Shown here piece after piece: positions 7,797-16,228 of a DNA stretch of 64,000 nucleotides. Location of the stretch: contig JANQQF010000137.1 in assembly GCA_028285035.1 (NCBI GenBank), forward strand, positions 18,912-82,911, given 5' to 3'. A model generated the notes under the pieces. The model made no database searches. It saw only the letters and a list, made by a program, of their open reading frames with translations, and was not told the DNA's origin. The position numbers were made by a program, and so were the translations under genes. Within the stretch, counting starts at the first letter, position 1, and each line of letters opens with the position of its first letter. This DNA is from Phycisphaerae bacterium. GTDB lineage: Bacteria; Chloroflexota; Anaerolineae; 4572-78; J111.

Positions 7797-8408
7797 CTAA
7801 TACTCTCGCACTCCAATCCAGGGTACGGCATCATTAAAGTCCAGATATTTGGTTTTGACCAAATGAATGGATTCTTCGCCAAGCAATCTTCCAGAAAGGG
7901 CGGCTGTATGGAGACGAATGGAGAAGTAGTGGTTGGGCGTGAGATCAACCGCAGTCGGGTGAGGGAGGCGTTCGGGCCAGTCTTCTTTTGAGGCTAGGTT
8001 GGAAAAAAGCACTAGATTTCCCCAGCCAATTTGGGGCCAGTAAGCGTTGTAGTAGACCAGCAAGCCAGGATTATCCCCCATATTGTCAATGATTTCATTT
8101 TCCAAATCCATAATTGGGGTGTGATCGACATCCAATCGGGCTTGGCCAAAAAAACCGACGGCTGTTACTGAGTGGCTGTCCATCAACAAAGGCCAATTAG
8201 GCAGAACAATCCGGTGCAACGTACCGTCAGTTTCTTTGATTTCATTGTAATTATAGGTTTCTAGGGGAGTCGAGGCTATGACTAGTGGGATATGCTGCCG
8301 TAGTTGTCGTAACATCCGATTCATGATGCTCAGATCATGTTGACTATGTTCTCTGGCAGCAAAAGGCCGATTGGGGATCATTTCATTCGCGCTAAATCGC
8401 TGAGTCAC
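7797..8408 (-). CDS. Hypothetical protein, unrecognised
   Basis: A 203-residue soluble protein with no signal peptide or membrane segment and no family that I recognise. It has several Trp/His/Asp-rich stretches (VLPNWPLLMDSHSV, YYNAYWPQIGWGNL) that suggest a compact beta-rich fold. It begins 8 bases after the stop of the histidine kinase gene, so it is probably the last gene of the operon 9960-7797 (cyclophilin-like, kinase, this). A role linked to the kinase is only guilt by association. The frame is unlikely to be a shadow, since the composition is protein-like and no other frame competes. Confidence 0.75.
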   Translation of the reverse strand: MTQRFSANEMIPNRPFAAREHSQHDLSIMNRMLRQLRQHIPLVIASTPLETYNYNEIKETDGTLHRIVLPNWPLLMDSHSVTAVGFFGQARLDVDHTPIMDLENEIIDNMGDNPGLLVYYNAYWPQIGWGNLVLFSNLASKEDWPERLPHPTAVDLTPNHYFSIRLHTAALSGRLLGEESIHLVKTKYLDFNDAVPWIGVREY

Positions 8409-8416
8409 AGGGCTAC

Positions 8417-9586
8417 CTACGCTGACTCGGTTGATAAAATCGGCAAAAGCACCGTAAAGGTGCTGCCTTGATCAACTTTACTCTCAAACCAAATACGGCC
8501 ATTGTGAGCTTCAATGATGGCTTTACTCAAATAGAGTCCTAGCCCAGCTCCGCTCACTTCAAATGTACCTTCATTATGGATGGCACGGAAAAACCGGGTA
8601 AAAATAAAGGGTTGGTCTCGCTTGGAGATACCCACGCCGGTATCTGAAACATTAATTTCAACGACATCCATATCGGGCTGGGCTTTTAGAATGACCTGGA
8701 TCGTGCCCCCAGGTAAAGTGTAGTTGTATGCATTTTTGAGCAGATTGTAAATCACCCGTGTTAATCGCTGTTCATCCCCCTCAATCAAAACCTTGCGATC
8801 TGGTAATTGTAAATCATAAATTAACTCCCGATCAAACATACTATCTACCCAGCGATTCGCCTCTTCCCGAACAATCTCAACAATATTAATCTCCGATTGC
8901 TCAACGCCCAAAGCCCCAGCATTGATCTGGGTCATATCAAGCATTTGCTCAATCTGGTTGAGCAAATCAGTCACATTCTCGTCAACTTGATCCAGGCTAG
9001 TTAAGAATAATGAACGATAGGTCTTATTAACGGCGGTTTCATTCATTCGCAATAAGTCATTGACGCTTTTAATCACAGCCAACGGTGTACGAAGTTCGTG
9101 TGAGATCGTGGTAATAAAATCATCTTTGAGCTTTTTTGCTTCCATCTCTGAGGTAATATCGCGCAGGACAAAAACATTACCATTTTGAGCCCCATTATCA
9201 TCGCCAATTGGAGCCGAACGGGTACTTAACACCCGCCCGCCAATTTCAATGTGTTGAGGTTCATAATGTCTCAGCCCCCCCAAATAATTGAGCAGCGAGG
9301 CTGTTCTCGCCGCAATTTGATTTTCAAGATCTTCGGTATCTTTTTTAGTTGGCGTTTCACGACTCACCATATCGATAATCATTCGAGAGCTGGGATTCAT
9401 TGTCTCAATTTCACCCAAAGCATCCTGCACAATGACGCCATCTGCGATACTGTTCAAAATCGCATTCAAACGATAAGTTTCTGCCCGGTGGGCTTTGGCC
9501 AAACGCCGATTATATTCTGAGGCAACGAGGACAACGACAACAACAAAGGTGAGGACGGCAATAATCAGAATGATGGCAAAAGTCAT
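8417..9586 (-). CDS. Membrane sensor histidine kinase with PAS domain
   Basis: A 389-residue orphan sensor kinase. A single N-terminal membrane helix (residues 3-22) is followed by a PAS domain (about 40-145). The HisKA H-box is FITTISHELRTPLAV with phosphoacceptor H163, and the HATPase domain has the N box (NLLKNAYNYT, 281-290), G1 (DTGVGI, 315-320) and G2 (GAGLGLYLSKAI). All catalytic motifs are intact. No response regulator is adjacent. Its ATG overlaps the stop of the cyclophilin-like gene in an ATGA arrangement, which implies translational coupling. There is no large extracytoplasmic sensor, so the signal is probably read by the PAS domain. Confidence 0.93.
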   Translation of the reverse strand: MTFAIILIIAVLTFVVVVVLVASEYNRRLAKAHRAETYRLNAILNSIADGVIVQDALGEIETMNPSSRMIIDMVSRETPTKKDTEDLENQIAARTASLLNYLGGLRHYEPQHIEIGGRVLSTRSAPIGDDNGAQNGNVFVLRDITSEMEAKKLKDDFITTISHELRTPLAVIKSVNDLLRMNETAVNKTYRSLFLTSLDQVDENVTDLLNQIEQMLDMTQINAGALGVEQSEINIVEIVREEANRWVDSMFDRELIYDLQLPDRKVLIEGDEQRLTRVIYNLLKNAYNYTLPGGTIQVILKAQPDMDVVEINVSDTGVGISKRDQPFIFTRFFRAIHNEGTFEVSGAGLGLYLSKAIIEAHNGRIWFESKVDQGSTFTVLLPILSTESA

Positions 9587-9960
9587 TCAACCCTCCGTTC
9601 AACACGAACCAAGGCTCCATTGAGAACGACCTTAAGTTGGGTGGCATCATCAAGCACTCGCCCTAAAATATTAACCGGGCTATAGGCACGGGGTTTATCA
9701 TCAACGCTCACTGGGGTGGGGCCAAAGAAAATACAAAACGCATTGCCAACTGGCCAAAAGGCTAATTCACCAATCTCTACCTCAGCTCGGGCATCAGCCT
9801 CCTCGGAGGCGGAAATGGGGATGTCAAAATAAATCTCATCCCCCCACACATTCGCCCGTCCTTCTAAGGGCAGGGCCTCCCAAACCTTCAGGGCAGTTGG
9901 CCTGTCATTTAGTTCAGCTTTGAGAGAAAGTGTGTCAACAGTAATGATTATGGCTGGCAT
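9583..9960 (-). CDS. Cyclophilin-like fold protein (TM1367/DUF369 type)
   Basis: A 125-residue protein resembling the small cyclophilin-like family typified by TM1367. Matching parts are the early IITVDTLSLKAELND, then TALKVWEALPLEG, WGDEIYFDIP, ELAFWPVGNAFCIFFGPTP and a closing SPVNILGRVLDD. Known members have a cyclophilin fold but no proven isomerase activity. The start is ATG 9960 (MPAIIITVD), because GGAG lies 5-6 bases upstream; an upstream 30-residue extension looks non-coding. It is the first gene of a probable operon with the histidine kinase. Confidence 0.8.
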   Translation of the reverse strand: MPAIIITVDTLSLKAELNDRPTALKVWEALPLEGRANVWGDEIYFDIPISASEEADARAEVEIGELAFWPVGNAFCIFFGPTPVSVDDKPRAYSPVNILGRVLDDATQLKVVLNGALVRVERRVE

Positions 9961-10115
9961 TGCATCTCCAGAGATGACCTCAGGTTTGTTGCATAACTTG
10001 GGGAAATAGCGTGATAAACACCTTTTATCAAGAGACGCTGTATTTGTCAACTCGCTGAATTACGATCATGTTATTTCTCAATTTTTTTAAGAAAAGTAGG
10101 GTTACGTATTCAGAT

Positions 10116-12122
10116 TTATTCGCCATCAGGCTCCAAAAAGAGTGATCCCCACGTCGTTGGATCATTCCACAGACGGTTTGCTGCGGTTGAAATGATACAC
10201 TCTTGCGCATCGGTATCAGGCGTGTCGTTGTCGTTTATGTTGGCGGCCAGACCAAATTGATCGCCTATTTCCGCAGTTATCCCAAAGCTACGCCACGGGA
10301 GAGCGGCCTCCAAAACGTAGTTGGCTTCGTCAAACTGAACGGCCACTGATGCTTCTTCAAAGGGCCGGACAGACAAGGAGCCAAGTTGCCATAAAACAAT
10401 GATCGGTTCATCGGGATCGGGATAAAAATCAACCTGCCAATCATCAGCACTCCGTCTCGCGTCAGCAAAATCGCCCAGCAAATTCATATCTAAGGAAAGC
10501 TGAGGTGAATCCCCCAGGAAATAGTTTTGATCATCACCACTGTACGGCACAAAGCCATCATCAATCACGTCGAAAGCGACATACAAAAATTCCTCATCAT
10601 AAGCAAACCGCACCTGTCCACTCAAATCTTCACTCCCGGCGGCGTTTGGGAAGCGAGCATTGCAACTATCATCAAAGATAACTGAGTCAATCTCGATCCA
10701 ACCAGGGGCATCTGGCCGATTTAAGCCGTTCCAATCATCAAGCGCGCCATCAATTTCCACTGGAACCGCAGAGCCGATGACTGAAATCGCAGCAAGTTGT
10801 CCTTCATTGATGTCACGGGCGGGGCTATTTTGCACAATCTCACTTTCCACAGTATCGGTTAGCGGTACAGTATCGACAACTAATCCCGTTTCTTCGACTT
10901 CCTCAACCTCGTCATCGGCCAAGACATCCACAACAACCCCGCTATCAGCCCCTTGAGCAATTACAGCCCGAGGCGGGGGTGGTGTACCATCTGAAGATGG
11001 CGGGGTGAGGCTAAATCCAGACAGGCAAGCATCAACCATTGCCAATTTAGCGGTTTTATAACTCTGGGGAGAACGCACACTCAAGGTTTGCGCTTCACCA
11101 TCCCCCGTTTCAAACAATTGACGAGCAATCTCATTTTGCGCCGGTCCCAACGTCCATAAAGCCCCGTTCCCAGGCAAATTACGATTGATGATGCTGACAT
11201 CAAAAGCCTTGGTTTGGGCATATACCGCATTAAAATCGAAATGAATAATCCCAGCCAAAACAGCCAACTCCTGCACCCCATCCCTATTGCAATCTTCCAA
11301 GGTATACGTCGGGCTACCAAATAGACCTCTTGGCTCCAGAGTCATACGCACGACCCCTTGCTCACTACTGCCAAGGTCAAAGGGCTGCCCCGCATTAGGC
11401 AAAACCGTTACATTTTCTATTTGACCCACAATGTCTGCTGATGGTAGTAACAAATCACTTAAAGATGAGGTCGGCTCTCCAGCGACAACGTCATCCACCC
11501 ATTCATCAATAGTATCAGCCTGAATTAGAACTGTCGCACTCGGCGACTGGCCTGGCGCAAGCCACCGAGCTGTTTCGCTGGGCACTGTTTGCTTATCTCC
11601 TGAGGCGGTAACCTCCAGCACATCGGAGGCTTGCCCCCGATTAAGGACCCAATCAATAGAACTAATCTCAAGGGCCACAACAAATTCAGCACCGATACTA
11701 CTGATAGAAGCTGTATCCGTTTCAATCATCAAGCGATGATCGGCAGACCGTTCCGTATTAAAATTTGCGGTGAGAATACCACTCATCTGGCGCAGAGTGA
11801 TGTTGGTTAGCTGTCCTTCTTCAACAAAATTCTCCACAAAAACATCACCCGCTTGTAACACCTGGGCGGTGAGCAAATCATCTCGGCGCAAGGTGGCTTG
11901 CCCCTGTTCATTGACAATGATCTGATCACCAATATTGAGCCAAGTACGCTCATCCAAGGGCAGGAGCAATCGCTGGCCATTTTGAACAATGGTGACCGCG
12001 CCCTGATTAGCCTCAACTTCAATCACGCCAGGGGAGCTGGGGAGAGGCGTCAAACCATCATCCAAAGCACAAGCCACCAGAAAAAATGACAATAATGCAA
12101 CAACAATGATGTTCTTTATCAT
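10116..12122 (-). CDS. Lipoprotein with FecR-like and C-terminal CBM9-like domains
   Basis: A 668-residue exported lipoprotein. The signal peptide ends in the lipobox LVAC, followed by ALDDG. Residues about 30-200 look like a FecR-type region (GAVTIVQNGQRLLLP, then GDQIIVNEQGQATL and an SSIGAEF stretch). A Thr/Pro/acidic linker follows near 385-430. The C-terminal 220 residues begin with VEIDGALDDWNGL, the opening of a CBM9-like domain that in other proteins binds carbohydrate ends. The ATG at 12122 is favoured because AGGA lies 9 bases upstream. No iron-transport sigma system is next to it, so signalling as in true FecR is doubtful. Confidence 0.78.
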   Translation of the reverse strand: MIKNIIVVALLSFFLVACALDDGLTPLPSSPGVIEVEANQGAVTIVQNGQRLLLPLDERTWLNIGDQIIVNEQGQATLRRDDLLTAQVLQAGDVFVENFVEEGQLTNITLRQMSGILTANFNTERSADHRLMIETDTASISSIGAEFVVALEISSIDWVLNRGQASDVLEVTASGDKQTVPSETARWLAPGQSPSATVLIQADTIDEWVDDVVAGEPTSSLSDLLLPSADIVGQIENVTVLPNAGQPFDLGSSEQGVVRMTLEPRGLFGSPTYTLEDCNRDGVQELAVLAGIIHFDFNAVYAQTKAFDVSIINRNLPGNGALWTLGPAQNEIARQLFETGDGEAQTLSVRSPQSYKTAKLAMVDACLSGFSLTPPSSDGTPPPPRAVIAQGADSGVVVDVLADDEVEEVEETGLVVDTVPLTDTVESEIVQNSPARDINEGQLAAISVIGSAVPVEIDGALDDWNGLNRPDAPGWIEIDSVIFDDSCNARFPNAAGSEDLSGQVRFAYDEEFLYVAFDVIDDGFVPYSGDDQNYFLGDSPQLSLDMNLLGDFADARRSADDWQVDFYPDPDEPIIVLWQLGSLSVRPFEEASVAVQFDEANYVLEAALPWRSFGITAEIGDQFGLAANINDNDTPDTDAQECIISTAANRLWNDPTTWGSLFLEPDGE

Positions 12123-12194
12123 AATAACCATTCCTAAGAAGCAGAGAATTGTGAAGAATATTTATGATTATACAACAGGTATTAGGAAAAACAG

Positions 12195-12809
12195 ATGAGT
12201 TACCGTTATAATCGAGCGATGGAAACAATTCGCACATTTATCGCGATCAATTTAACCGAAGAAACTCGAACGGCGGTAACAAAGATGCAAAGTCAGCTAA
12301 AGTCGAAGACACCGCCATACAGTGTTCGATGGATTGCCCCCCAAACTATGCATCTCACCTTACATTTCCTTGGGGATACAGACACCACCAAAATTGATGA
12401 CATCGCTGCCGTCTTAAAAGAATGTGCTTCAGGCTACCAATCCTTCCCACTGACCATCGCCGGACTAGGGTGTTTCCCCAATCTACGTCGGCCTCGCGTG
12501 ATTTGGCTCGGACTCGACCACAACGCCACCCCCTTAAAACAGTTACACTCCACACTTGGTGAAATGCTGAATCAGACTATTGGCTTTGAACCAGAAAACC
12601 GACCATACTCACCCCATCTCACAATTGGTCGGGTCAAAAAGGGAATTCCTGAGCGTCATTTACGCCAGCTGGCAGCGATGTTGACAGAGCAACAGGCACG
12701 GATCAAAATTTTAAGTGTCTTGCCCATAAAATCAATTCACTTGATGCAAAGCGAGCTAAAACCCACTGGCCCGATTTACACCTCGCTGGCAGAAGTCACA
12801 ATTGAATAA
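12195..12809 (+). CDS. thpR: RNA 2',3'-cyclic phosphodiesterase (ThpR/LigT)
   Basis: A 204-residue 2H-phosphoesterase. The two catalytic HxT motifs are H53-L-T55 (HLTLHFLG) and H141-L-T143 (HLTIGRV), at the normal distance. The family opens 2',3'-cyclic phosphates on RNA ends in vitro; its physiological role is uncertain. AGGA lies 7 bases before the ATG at 12195. The family-typical start (METIRTFIAI) is the ATG at 12219, so the first 8 residues may be extra. It diverges from the lipoprotein gene and precedes rsfS. Confidence 0.9.
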   Translation: MSYRYNRAMETIRTFIAINLTEETRTAVTKMQSQLKSKTPPYSVRWIAPQTMHLTLHFLGDTDTTKIDDIAAVLKECASGYQSFPLTIAGLGCFPNLRRPRVIWLGLDHNATPLKQLHSTLGEMLNQTIGFEPENRPYSPHLTIGRVKKGIPERHLRQLAAMLTEQQARIKILSVLPIKSIHLMQSELKPTGPIYTSLAEVTIE

Positions 12810-12957
12810 TACCTCAAAGCCCAGCTTGGCAAAATCGTTCTGATAATTGTGAATGCTGTCAATTGAGTCAAGCTAAAGCCACGATCTATTTTTGCACCCA
12901 CTGAAAGGTATGCTACCATAATAAAAATCTATCTTTAGTGAAGTATGGAGGCAAACT

Positions 12958-13302
12958 CTGAGTCCAAATGAATTAGCCCATGCCGCGATCGATATTATCG
13001 CAGGCAAAAAGGCTGGCAACATTCTAATGTTAGATATGCGTGATGTCACCCTGCTAGCCGATTATTATGTTTTATGTGACAGTACCTCAACTCGCCAAAT
13101 TAATGCAATCAGTGATGAACTTGTTCAAGAATTAAAAAGAGCTGGCACAAAAATACCGATCACTGAAGGTACACCAGAGTCTGGTTGGGTCCTCGTCGAT
13201 TTAGGCGATGTCATCGTCCACATTTTCTCACCCGAACAGCGTGTCTATTACGATCTCGAAACCTTATGGGATGATGCTCCCATCGTCATGCGAATGATCT
13301 AA
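12958..13302 (+). CDS. rsfS: Ribosomal silencing factor RsfS (Iojap family), CTG start
   Basis: A 114-residue Iojap-family protein that binds ribosomal protein L14 (uL14) and blocks subunit joining under starvation. Family motifs are DVTLLADYYVLCDSTSTRQI, WVLVDLGDVIVHIF and YYDLETLW. The first in-frame ATG (13027) would cut off the N-terminal helix (LAHAAIDIIAGKKAGNI) that the family needs. Upstream there is no ATG, GTG or TTG at a ribosome site, but GGAGG lies 6 bases before an in-frame CTG (12958-12960). The CTG start gives a normal family length. The C-terminus runs into an 18-base tandem repeat. Confidence 0.88.
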   Translation: MSPNELAHAAIDIIAGKKAGNILMLDMRDVTLLADYYVLCDSTSTRQINAISDELVQELKRAGTKIPITEGTPESGWVLVDLGDVIVHIFSPEQRVYYDLETLWDDAPIVMRMI

Positions 13303-13380
13303 TTCGCCCGAATGATCTAATTCGCCCGAATGATTTAACTCAACCAAATAATTTAACTGGCCTGAATCAAGTGAATTGCC
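13291..13380. repeat. 18-bp degenerate tandem repeat across two convergent gene ends
   Basis: Two identical 18-base units (13291-13308 and 13309-13326, CGAATGATCTAATTCGCC) are followed by increasingly diverged copies at 13327-13344, 13345-13362 and probably 13363-13380. The first copy encodes the last residues and stop of rsfS. The last copies encode the C-terminus and stop of modC on the other strand. Confidence 0.8.
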
Positions 13381-14450
13381 TCACGCTTAAGCGAAATTGA
13401 CCACGCCTGATCAACTTGTGGATTAAGCGTTTCGAAAACATGAAGCGGTAAGATCACTGTCAAATCGAAGGGCTGACGGGGGTGCAAGCGCGCTCCCTCC
13501 AACAGTAGCTGCAAGCTAAATCCTAAACCATCGGTCATAATCGACACAATTTTGCCTCGAGCGACATTGGCACGCTCGGGGTTTTGATTTTTAGGCCGCA
13601 ACATCAGCACTTGTTCTGGGCGAATGCAGCAGGTCACTGTCTGACCTACCGTATAGGGGTACAACGGCGTATCCAGCATCAGTGAACCAACCGCCACCTG
13701 CAATTTTTCATTGTCTACCGCGACCACCTCTCCTGAAAAACAGTTTGTATTACCTGTCAGATAGGCCACTCCTACGTGGGCTGGGCGGCGCATAACCTCG
13801 GTGGGCTGCCCCATTTGCAACAATTTTCCCTGTTGATAGATAGCCACGCGATCAGCCAAAATGTTCGCCTCTGCCAAATCGTGGGTCACTAATAAAGTTG
13901 GCACTTTTAATTGAGTTTGCCAGGCTTTCAAATCCAACCTAAGTTGCGCTCGGGTAGGGCCATCCAACGCAGAAAATGGCTCGTCCAGCAACAAAATCGA
14001 CGGGTTTGTCGCCAGTGCCCGGGCCAAAGCAACCCGTTGTTTTTGTCCTCCTGACAGTTCGGCGGGAGATCGATTACCAAAGCCGGTCAGTTGAATCAAA
14101 TCCAACATGTCGCCAACAACCCGTTTTATTTCTAATTTTGGTCGCCTTCGTAACCCGTATCCAATATTTTGTCCTACTGTCAGGTGAGGAAATAGGGTGT
14201 AATCCTGCATAACATAGCCGACATGACGTCGTTGGGGCGGTAAATCAATTTTTTGCTTGTGATCAAAAACAACCTGTCCATTTAATGAGATGCGTCCCTG
14301 TTCTGGCCGAAATAACCCGGCAATCGCTTGCAAGGTCAGGCTCTTCCCCGCGCCCGATGCCCCAAACAAGGCGACTAATTCTTGTTCAATCTCAAATGAG
14401 AGATCAAGCGTAAATTTTTCTAAGCAATGATAAATGTCTAGGGTTAGCAT
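13353..14450 (-). CDS. modC: Molybdate ABC transporter ATP-binding protein
   Basis: A 365-residue ATPase that energises molybdate uptake. Walker A is GASGAGKS (30-37), the Q loop lies in VMQDYTLFPH, the signature is LSGGQ (132-136) and Walker B is ILLLDE (152-157), followed by the switch histidine in LLVTHDLAEA. The C-terminal third is a TOBE/mop-like regulatory region (LQVAVGSLMLDTPL and onward). It lies 19 bases after modB in the order modA-modB-modC. The extreme C-terminus derives from the tandem repeat at 13291-13380. Confidence 0.93.
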   Translation of the reverse strand: MLTLDIYHCLEKFTLDLSFEIEQELVALFGASGAGKSLTLQAIAGLFRPEQGRISLNGQVVFDHKQKIDLPPQRRHVGYVMQDYTLFPHLTVGQNIGYGLRRRPKLEIKRVVGDMLDLIQLTGFGNRSPAELSGGQKQRVALARALATNPSILLLDEPFSALDGPTRAQLRLDLKAWQTQLKVPTLLVTHDLAEANILADRVAIYQQGKLLQMGQPTEVMRRPAHVGVAYLTGNTNCFSGEVVAVDNEKLQVAVGSLMLDTPLYPYTVGQTVTCCIRPEQVLMLRPKNQNPERANVARGKIVSIMTDGLGFSLQLLLEGARLHPRQPFDLTVILPLHVFETLNPQVDQAWSISLKREAIHLIQAS

Positions 14451-14469
14451 TCGATAATCTACACCAACG

Positions 14470-15303
14470 CTATCTTGTGATCAGTCGTAATAAAATCATC
14501 AAGCCAAAAGAGGTTCCCAATAAAATAGCGGCCAAGGCTAGGGCCACATTGACATCCGACTGTAAGGCACTGTAGATAGCGAGGGGCATCGTTTGGGTAC
14601 GGCCAGACAAGTTACCAGCAAACAAAATTGTTGCCCCAAACTCCCCCAAAGCTCTAGCCCAGCTCATAATTGCCCCGCCCAACAAACTATTTCGGGCCAA
14701 AGGCAAGGTCACTCGCCAAAAGGTGCCCCAATTACTTTCACCCAAAGTCGCCGAGATTTGCTCAAGACGAAAATCGACCTCGGCAAAGCCCACTTTGGCC
14801 GCGCGAATGTAAAAAGGGGCGGCTACAAAGGTTTGGGCTATTACAACGGCCATCATCGTAAAAGGGATTTCCAGACCGATTAGGGCAAGCCACTGCCCCA
14901 CCAAGCCATTTCGGCCAAACGCCACCAGCAGGGCGACCCCCGCCACCGCCGGGGGCAGAACCATCGGCAAATCAATCAGCACGTCCAATAACGTTCCCCC
15001 TGGAATTTGATAACGGGCTAAAAAATAGGCGAGAGGAGTGCCAAACAAAATAGCAATGAGCGTAGTTAGGGTTGAGGTGAGCAAACTCAGGCGCAGGGCG
15101 GCAAGTATGGTCGGTGTTTGCCAAATCCCAGCCATCAAGCCGGGTACGGTTCGCCACAATAGCGCGATGATGGGAACGATTAGCAGAAAGACAACAAAAA
15201 GGGAGGCAAGACCAATGATCAGCCAGCCCGACATCGCTGTGACATTTAATTTCTGGGATTTAGTGGATCGGCGAAACGGATGCCACCAATCAGGCGTGTT
15301 CAC
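14470..15303 (-). CDS. modB: Molybdate ABC transporter permease
   Basis: A 277-residue inner-membrane permease with about six helices. The cytoplasmic coupling loop has the ModB-type EAA motif (EFGATILFAGNLSGRTQTMP). Internal helices such as LPMVLPPAVAGVALLVAFGR are typical of molybdate and tungstate permeases. It starts 11 bases after the modA stop and ends 19 bases before modC, so the three form one operon. The N-terminal 25 residues are cytoplasmic and slightly longer than in many ModB proteins. Confidence 0.93.
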   Translation of the reverse strand: MNTPDWWHPFRRSTKSQKLNVTAMSGWLIIGLASLFVVFLLIVPIIALLWRTVPGLMAGIWQTPTILAALRLSLLTSTLTTLIAILFGTPLAYFLARYQIPGGTLLDVLIDLPMVLPPAVAGVALLVAFGRNGLVGQWLALIGLEIPFTMMAVVIAQTFVAAPFYIRAAKVGFAEVDFRLEQISATLGESNWGTFWRVTLPLARNSLLGGAIMSWARALGEFGATILFAGNLSGRTQTMPLAIYSALQSDVNVALALAAILLGTSFGLMILLRLITR

Positions 15304-15314
15304 AAAATTGGTCC

Positions 15315-16109
15315 TTACTGATTTATGACTCCATCAAATCCGTGTGCCTGTAGAATCATCTGTCCTGTATCTGAGAGGGCAAAATCGATAAATGATTGAG
15401 CTAAATCAGGGTTGGGGCTTTGGGATAATATGGCAATAGGGTATTGTGCCGAAACATTAAACTCAGATGGAATATCAATTTTAATCACATTATCGATGGC
15501 AATCACATCTGAGTCATAAACAAATCCGGCATCGGCTTCCCCCAGTCGGATTTTGGCCAACACCCCTTTAACATTGTCCTCTTCGGAAACAAGGTTATTG
15601 AGGACCTGGTCTGAAAAATCGGGGGAGAGAGACAATTGACCATCAAGATTATTCAATATTTCTCGGCTGTAGCGACCAACTGGCACATTGGGTCCAGCCA
15701 AAATCAATTTGAGATCAGGTTGGGTGAGGTCCGCCAAGGTTTCAATTGAAGCAGGATTATTTTCTGGCGCAATAAGGGTGAGGTGATTTTGGGAAAATAT
15801 TTCAGGTTCATTCACCAATTTCGCAGCAACAAGCTGCTCCATATGCTCTGTATCAGCCGAGGCAAAAATATCGGCTTTGGCCCCTTGTTCCAGTTGTACG
15901 CGCAAGGCTTGTGACCCGGCAAAGTTCAAGACAACGTTTACTTCAGACTGACCTTGCTTAAACTCAGTGGTCATCGCTTCGAAGGCCTCGGTCAAGGAGG
16001 CTGCGGCAAAAATTGTCAATGTATTTTGCTGGGTTTGGGCTGAATTTGAGCAACTTAATAGAAGGGTCAACAGAGGCAAAATGATAAGTGTGGGAATTTG
16101 GCGTATCAT
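15315..16109 (-). CDS. modA: Molybdate-binding lipoprotein
   Basis: A 264-residue solute-binding lipoprotein for molybdate. The signal peptide ends at the lipobox LLLSC (Cys20), and the mature part begins with the ModA hallmark TIFAAASLTEAF, followed by FNFAGSQALRVQLEQGAKAD read in parts. Lipid anchoring fits a single-membrane or Chloroflexota-type envelope. ATG 16109 is preferred because it places a normal signal peptide; the longer frame to 16166 adds 19 atypical residues. No clear ribosome site is visible. It is the first gene of modABC, and no ModE-type operator was recognised upstream. Confidence 0.9.
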   Translation of the reverse strand: MIRQIPTLIILPLLTLLLSCSNSAQTQQNTLTIFAAASLTEAFEAMTTEFKQGQSEVNVVLNFAGSQALRVQLEQGAKADIFASADTEHMEQLVAAKLVNEPEIFSQNHLTLIAPENNPASIETLADLTQPDLKLILAGPNVPVGRYSREILNNLDGQLSLSPDFSDQVLNNLVSEEDNVKGVLAKIRLGEADAGFVYDSDVIAIDNVIKIDIPSEFNVSAQYPIAILSQSPNPDLAQSFIDFALSDTGQMILQAHGFDGVINQ

Positions 16110-16167
16110 GGCGCGTATGATAATCAAAACAAATAAAAAACAAAATCGGCTGGGGCCTAAATCCATT

Positions 16168-16195
16168 TTGCCCTGCCCCTACTCCGTGCTATACT
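16168..16195 (+). promoter_or_regulatory. Sigma-70-like promoter for the LysM/M23 gene
   Basis: TTGCCC (16168-16173), 16 bases, TATACT (16190-16195). It lies about 33 bases before the ATG at 16229, in the divergent gap with modA. Confidence 0.5.
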
Positions 16196-16228
16196 TGCCA
16201 CGTTATCACAAAAGGTCACGAAAATTGT

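Noticed and set aside
16110..16228. ModE operator or molybdenum riboswitch upstream of modA
   Set aside because: A partly similar CG...TAT arrangement exists, but neither an inverted repeat nor a conserved fold could be recognised.
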